A stretch of DNA of 64,000 bases from Clarkia xantiana subsp. parviflora (taxonomy: Eukaryota; Streptophyta; Magnoliopsida; Myrtales; Onagraceae). Both the position numbers and the translations under genes were made by a program. This document shows positions 59,965 to 64,000 of the stretch, piece after piece. Each line of letters opens with the position of its first letter. Within the stretch, counting starts at the first letter, position 1. The stretch is taken from NCBI GenBank assembly GCA_036873135.1, contig JAPTYO010000002.1, positions 21,292,452-21,356,451 of the forward strand, given 5' to 3'. The notes below the pieces were generated by a model that was not told the DNA's origin, did not search any database, and worked only from the letters and a program-made list of their open reading frames with translations.

Positions 59965-61315
59965 ACGTGTCGACAAAAATGGATTGCATACAACGAATAG
60001 CTATGCCCCTTTGGCACACCTACGACGCTCATCGACAAAGCTCATACGACGACGTCTATGGTAACAAACATTAGATATCGTTTGAATATTTTCTAAGTGT
60101 TTTAGCATACTTGCAGGCAATAACCAACGGCTCAACATCAACGCGCGTATCAACATCAATGGGCATTATGTCCTAACAAGGAATTACACCTCGACTATCC
60201 GCGGAAACGAAAATCGTCTAAGTTGTGGACAAACGACGATAGTAACGACAATCAATCAGCAATTATTCAACGTGTGAGCATCAACAAGTAGTTCTATACG
60301 GCAGCAACGAAAGATAACTTAGACGAACAACCACCCGGCGACATCCCAAGCTCAGGCCGAAACTACTTTTTAAATTAAGGTTTTCAAATTACCTCAAAAC
60401 AGGACGAAAGATATCACAATGGATTCCTCTCGTCGAGACGATTCCAGGAAGGTAAGGATCGCAGCGAGGCGAGGTCGGGAAGGCGGCGCGTGGGGCTCAC
60501 GCTCCGGCGAAGTTTCTCCACTCGCGGTGGCGCGTGAGGGCGCGTGAGACGTCCCCTGGAGAATACGAAGGTGGCGCTGGAATCGTTGGGACGAACCGAG
60601 TCGATTGGTGGTGTCAATTTCCAAAAACAAGCAAAAAATCAGACTCGAAACTGTCAAAACGTATCTAAGCTCCACGACGGCAAAGAAACTTTGAACACAA
60701 AGATAATTCCGGGAAAGGGTGAGTGAATTACCTGCAAATGGATTGAAATGGTGAACTCCCAAGGTGTTGGAAGGATAAGTGAGAATATGTGTATTTACTA
60801 ATCCCTAAGAAGATGCTTTGTGGATAAGGATCAAAGGATTAGTTCACCTACACACAAGACTAAACCCCTACGGTATACTCTATCCTCTCCTCTTAAGATA
60901 TCTACTCTCGTACGTATCTTGACATCATTCGCACGTCACGGTCGCATGATTCATGATTTGGAAATCACTTAGTCATTTTAGAAACATATGATTTCTATTT
61001 TCTTGCATTACGTATTTACGATCTTGCCACGTCCATTATTCGTGCATACATGTTGATAGACGCATTTTCGCATAAGTGCATTACTGTTTGCTCGCGTCCC
61101 CGACGATGATCATGTTCGCACATATACATTTCCTATTGCACTAACCATGATAACAGGAAATAAAAACATTCGGACGGAAAGCCAAACGACGGACGAAATC
61201 AAGATTCCTACGTCCGACCGACGATCAAAATTGAAAGGTTAGCGTCAGACTCAAATTGGACAAATATCCTAGCTTAAAATAGAGTCAAGAAAGGTTCTAA
61301 ACCGTTACTTGACTC
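59965..61315. other. Gypsy region between minisatellite and 3' LTR
   Basis: A GC-rich island at about 60427-60560 is open on the minus strand (inside 60394-60762) and could hold a first exon of the antisense ORF; a possible donor CAG|GTAATTC lies near 60732. The rest has no signal apart from the purine tract at 61316-61324. Confidence 0.4.
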
Positions 61316-62165
61316 GGGGGCAAGTGATGGATAAATGTCCAATTCGGGTTCGTATTTACGCTCCGGGCCTTGCAAACACGTCAAAAATTACATCTCGTCT
61401 CGAAAAACGTCTCCCAAGGGGTCAAAACGGTCCGGAAACGCATTTATGCGTGACCGGACCGGACATCCGGATTGCATTTGCAATCCGGACGTCCGGGTTG
61501 CAAGCAATCCGGACCGGATTGCGCAATCCGGACCTCGCCGAATTGCCCAATTTCGACGAGGTCCGGGTTCCGCCAACGGGTATTGCGCGATTGCCGTATC
61601 CGCGATTACCGTGTCCGCGATCTCCGTTACGTGTAGAGAAGTCAAGTTCATACATTACCAATATGGACAACGGTTCCCGCTTGTTTTCTTGGACCGTCGT
61701 CAAACCGCTATAAAACCGGGTCCGGTCTCAAGGAAGCCTATAAATAGGAGACCTTGGCCACCCATTTTCACTCATTCTCTCATTTGCCCAACTTTGGTAT
61801 TTTGAGCTCTGACTTCTCTCTAGAATTCTCTCTCTCTAGAAATTACCCTTTTGCCACTATAGTAACTTAGGCATCGGAGAGGGCTCCGCTAGCACCACCC
61901 CCCCTCTCCGTGCTAGCATTGGTCCTTTGCGCAGGATCCGACGCTTGAGACACAGACTTGCCGGGTCACAACCTTGCCGGGTCACAACCTTGCCGGGTCA
62001 CAACCTTGCCGGGTCACAACCTTTCCGAAACTCAGACCTCACGCGGGAACAAGTCCGAACACTCGTCAGTGGCCCAACCTCCTCCTGACAGAAGGGTTAC
62101 GGCCCGCACAATTACACAAACCGACGCGTCCTCGTGACCTCATTCATCCAGGACGCAACAGCGGG

Positions 62166-62887
62166 TGTCGGACTGTCGGACTATCAAAGTGTCGGACTGT
62201 CGGCGTGTCGGACTGTCGGCGTGTCAGGGTGTCGGACTGTTGGCGATCCACAAGCCCTTAAAATGGCTAAGTGTTTGTGTGTGTAGTTGTTCGCATGTCA
62301 AGGCGTTGGCGTCCCGGAGTGTTAGCACACTATCCCTTGTTATATTTGTACACACATGTGTTGCGGTGTATGCACGTATGCGCGCCCTGCGAAGTATGCG
62401 CGTATCCTTCTAACACCTACGCACGGGGCAATATCGAGACCACGAGTAGGGGGGTGGTACTCGATGAACCCTCTCCGATGCTTCAATGAGAGTAATTCTA
62501 GAGAGATAAAGTAGAGAGAAGTCAGAGCTCCTAAGCTAATCTTGAAGTGACTTGAAATGAAATGGGTGACCAAAAATCCTTATATAGGAACTCTTGGACT
62601 CGAACCCGGTTTTGCGCGGTTCGATCCCGGTTTAGTAGAAAAACGTGAACCGGGATCGGGTTTAAACAAGGTTGGCTATCAGGAAACTAGGACTTAGTGT
62701 AAAAATACGTCGGTAAAAGTACGTGTGTCGCGGGCGGCAATCCGGACGAGTCCGGTCTAAACGCGCGTATTGCCCGTCCGGACCGTTTTGACTCGCGGGT
62801 ATAGTGTTTCGATCCGTTTTCGTGGGTTTGACGTCTTTGTGAGGTCTGAAATATAAATACGAACCCGAATTGGGTATATATCCATCA
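62166..62887 (-). mobile_element. Old Gypsy LTR, second piece (inverted relative)
   Basis: On the minus strand this begins TGATGGATATATACCC and AATTCGGGTTCGTATTTA, matching the start of the young element's LTR (TGATGGATAAATGTCC, AATTCGGGTTCGTATTTA). It has a TATATAAG near 62580-62587 and ends in a tandem array of GTGTCGGACTGTCGG (about 62166-62250). A purine tract complement CTTGCCCCCGAGTCAAG directly follows at 62888, so this is the 3' LTR of a minus-strand element. Confidence 0.85.
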
Positions 62888-64000
62888 CTTGCCCCCGAGT
62901 CAAGTAATGACTTGAACCTTGCTTGACTCTATTTTAAGATAGGATAAATGCCCAATCTTGGTCCGGTACTGACCTCAGGGGTTGTCTTACTGACAGTCGG
63001 GCACGCGGGCCTTGATATCGCTTATCTTTTAAATTTCCTGGCGAGTATCTATCTGCTGACAATGTTAGTGCATCGTGTATGCATATATAATAAATATATG
63101 TAAGTATTTGTAAATATGCACGATCATAGACGTGGACATTAGCGTGCGCGCAGACGTGTCAGACACATGTAAGTAAGTAGGCACATGCAATACAACATGT
63201 TGGCAATAATAAATTCATGAAATTAATCATGTGATGATAAAAATATGAACCATCGATTTAATCAGTGGTGTAAACATAAATAAATCATGGGTATGCAAAA
63301 ATGTCAGAATGGTCACGCGCGCGTGTAAATGAGTGTGTGTATATGTAAACACGTGTAAGCACTAGAGTATGCACTTAAGGAGTTAGAAAAAATCGAGAGG
63401 AGATAATAGTTACCCATAAGTATAAATACCACAACGGTGTGAGAGGAGTGCATCTCCTTGTTTAGTCTCCATACTTAGTCATGCTCTCGGAGATAGTCAA
63501 ATTTCACATTTCCTTGTATAATATACAGATATGTATATATGCGCGAGCGGGCTTCGCGTGTGCAGACCTCGCGCGTGCTGACTTCGCGCGTACACATATG
63601 GTAGTATGAGGTCGCGTGTTGTAGTGTCAAGTTCTTAGACTCTTTTCTGAGCCTGATCCAAGCATGTTCCAAGCTTGTTGATGCGTGTATGTAATCTGAT
63701 AATTGTGCGCGCGGGCCTTGATGTCTCCTTTCCTTATTTTCTTGGCGAATGTGTATAACTTCGTCCTCACGCTATAGAGAAGAGTGTGTGTTACAGACGT
63801 GCAGGTCCCGAGACTTGGAGGCATCATGTATCCGCCGTGTCGTTGACGAACACCTCACAACAGGAGTATGTTCATAACGTTTATGTTGAGAGACGAGACC
63901 TTTGTCGATACAGTATTGCCCCCGGAGTGGGAGTGTCTGTAGTGACATGGCCTAGCACGTACATGTATGTGTCGTATAGGCGCGTAGACCATGTAGGAGT
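62888..64000 (-). mobile_element. Internal 3' region of the old Gypsy element (partial)
   Basis: The first about 100 bp parallel the sequence upstream of the young element's 3' LTR (GAGTCAAG and TTGACTCTATTTTAAG blocks). No coding frame is seen; GCGCG-rich stretches occur at 63309-63325 and 63541-63595. The element runs off the window. Confidence 0.7.

Larger units (their letters stand above)
50763..62160 (+). mobile_element. Ty3/Gypsy element, Tat lineage, 11.4 kb
   Basis: LTRs 50763-51626 (864 bp) and 61325-62160 (836 bp), TG...CA, with a perfect 5-bp TSD GCGGG (50758-50762, 62161-62165). The primer-binding site TTGGCGCCGTCTAC (51627-51640) and purine tract GGGGGCAAG before the 3' LTR are typical. 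TATAAATA at 51205-51212 and 61739-61746 is the likely promoter. Apart from a palindrome-region indel the LTRs differ at only a handful of positions by eye, so insertion is recent. Pol, 29-bp and 66-bp minisatellites and an antisense spliced ORF fill the interior; gag is missing. Tat is inferred from the second RNase H and the antisense ORF. Confidence 0.95.

Noticed and set aside
59008..60000. Long plus-strand frame of 330 codons and matching minus-strand frames of 251 and 275 codons
   Set aside because: All are produced by the 66-bp minisatellite, whose unit length is a multiple of three and lacks stops in several frames; no protein family is involved.

Overview
The window is nuclear DNA of a flowering plant, almost certainly a eudicot. 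Two complete host genes carry plant-type GT-AG introns, intergenic DNA is very AT-rich, and most of the remainder is plant-lineage transposable elements (Copia, Tat-type Ty3/Gypsy, L1-type LINE, CACTA, several hAT families). The species cannot be named from the sequence.

Layout. 1-780 is AT-rich and featureless. 980-2740 holds minus-strand fragments of two unrelated genes (a UXT/prefoldin-like gene and a Ste20/MAP4K-type kinase) side by side, plus a 21-bp tandem array; this looks like captured or decayed gene pieces. The genic island is 6165-12800. It has an E2 ubiquitin-conjugating enzyme of the UBC8/10 group (4 exons, 148 aa) and, upstream of it on the same strand, a G-box-binding bZIP factor of the GBF3/CPRF1 type (11 coding exons, 382 aa) whose promoter contains ACGT-core elements.

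From 13 kb to the end the window is a stack of nested transposons. Most boundaries can be fixed by target-site duplications (TSDs): a retroposon with a 17-bp TSD (13982-14275); a hAT element inside another hAT element (16302-16726 in 16014-17067); a Copia element on the minus strand (19364-23781); a CACTA element (24470-32179) that carries an exon of translation factor eIF2-gamma and was invaded by a coding but broken hAT element (27375-30938); a ZMYM1-type hAT relic (32309-33702); a 5'-truncated L1 LINE (34555-38203); and a decayed plus-strand Copia (about 40820-50684) split by a hAT element (41203-41831) and by a large LTR element without recognisable pol (42964-49829). Last is an 11.4-kb Tat-lineage Gypsy element (50763-62160), itself inserted in the LTR of an older, inverted relative (50685-50762 plus 62166-62887, with its internal region running off the window end).

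The Gypsy element has a nearly complete pol with a second, archaeal-type RNase H. It lacks gag, has a late frameshift, and carries a spliced antisense ORF and two minisatellites. None of the transposons shows a complete uninterrupted gene set. The only apparently functional host genes are the E2 and the bZIP factor, which have no evident joint pathway. I found no rRNA, canonical tRNA, CRISPR or organelle genes.
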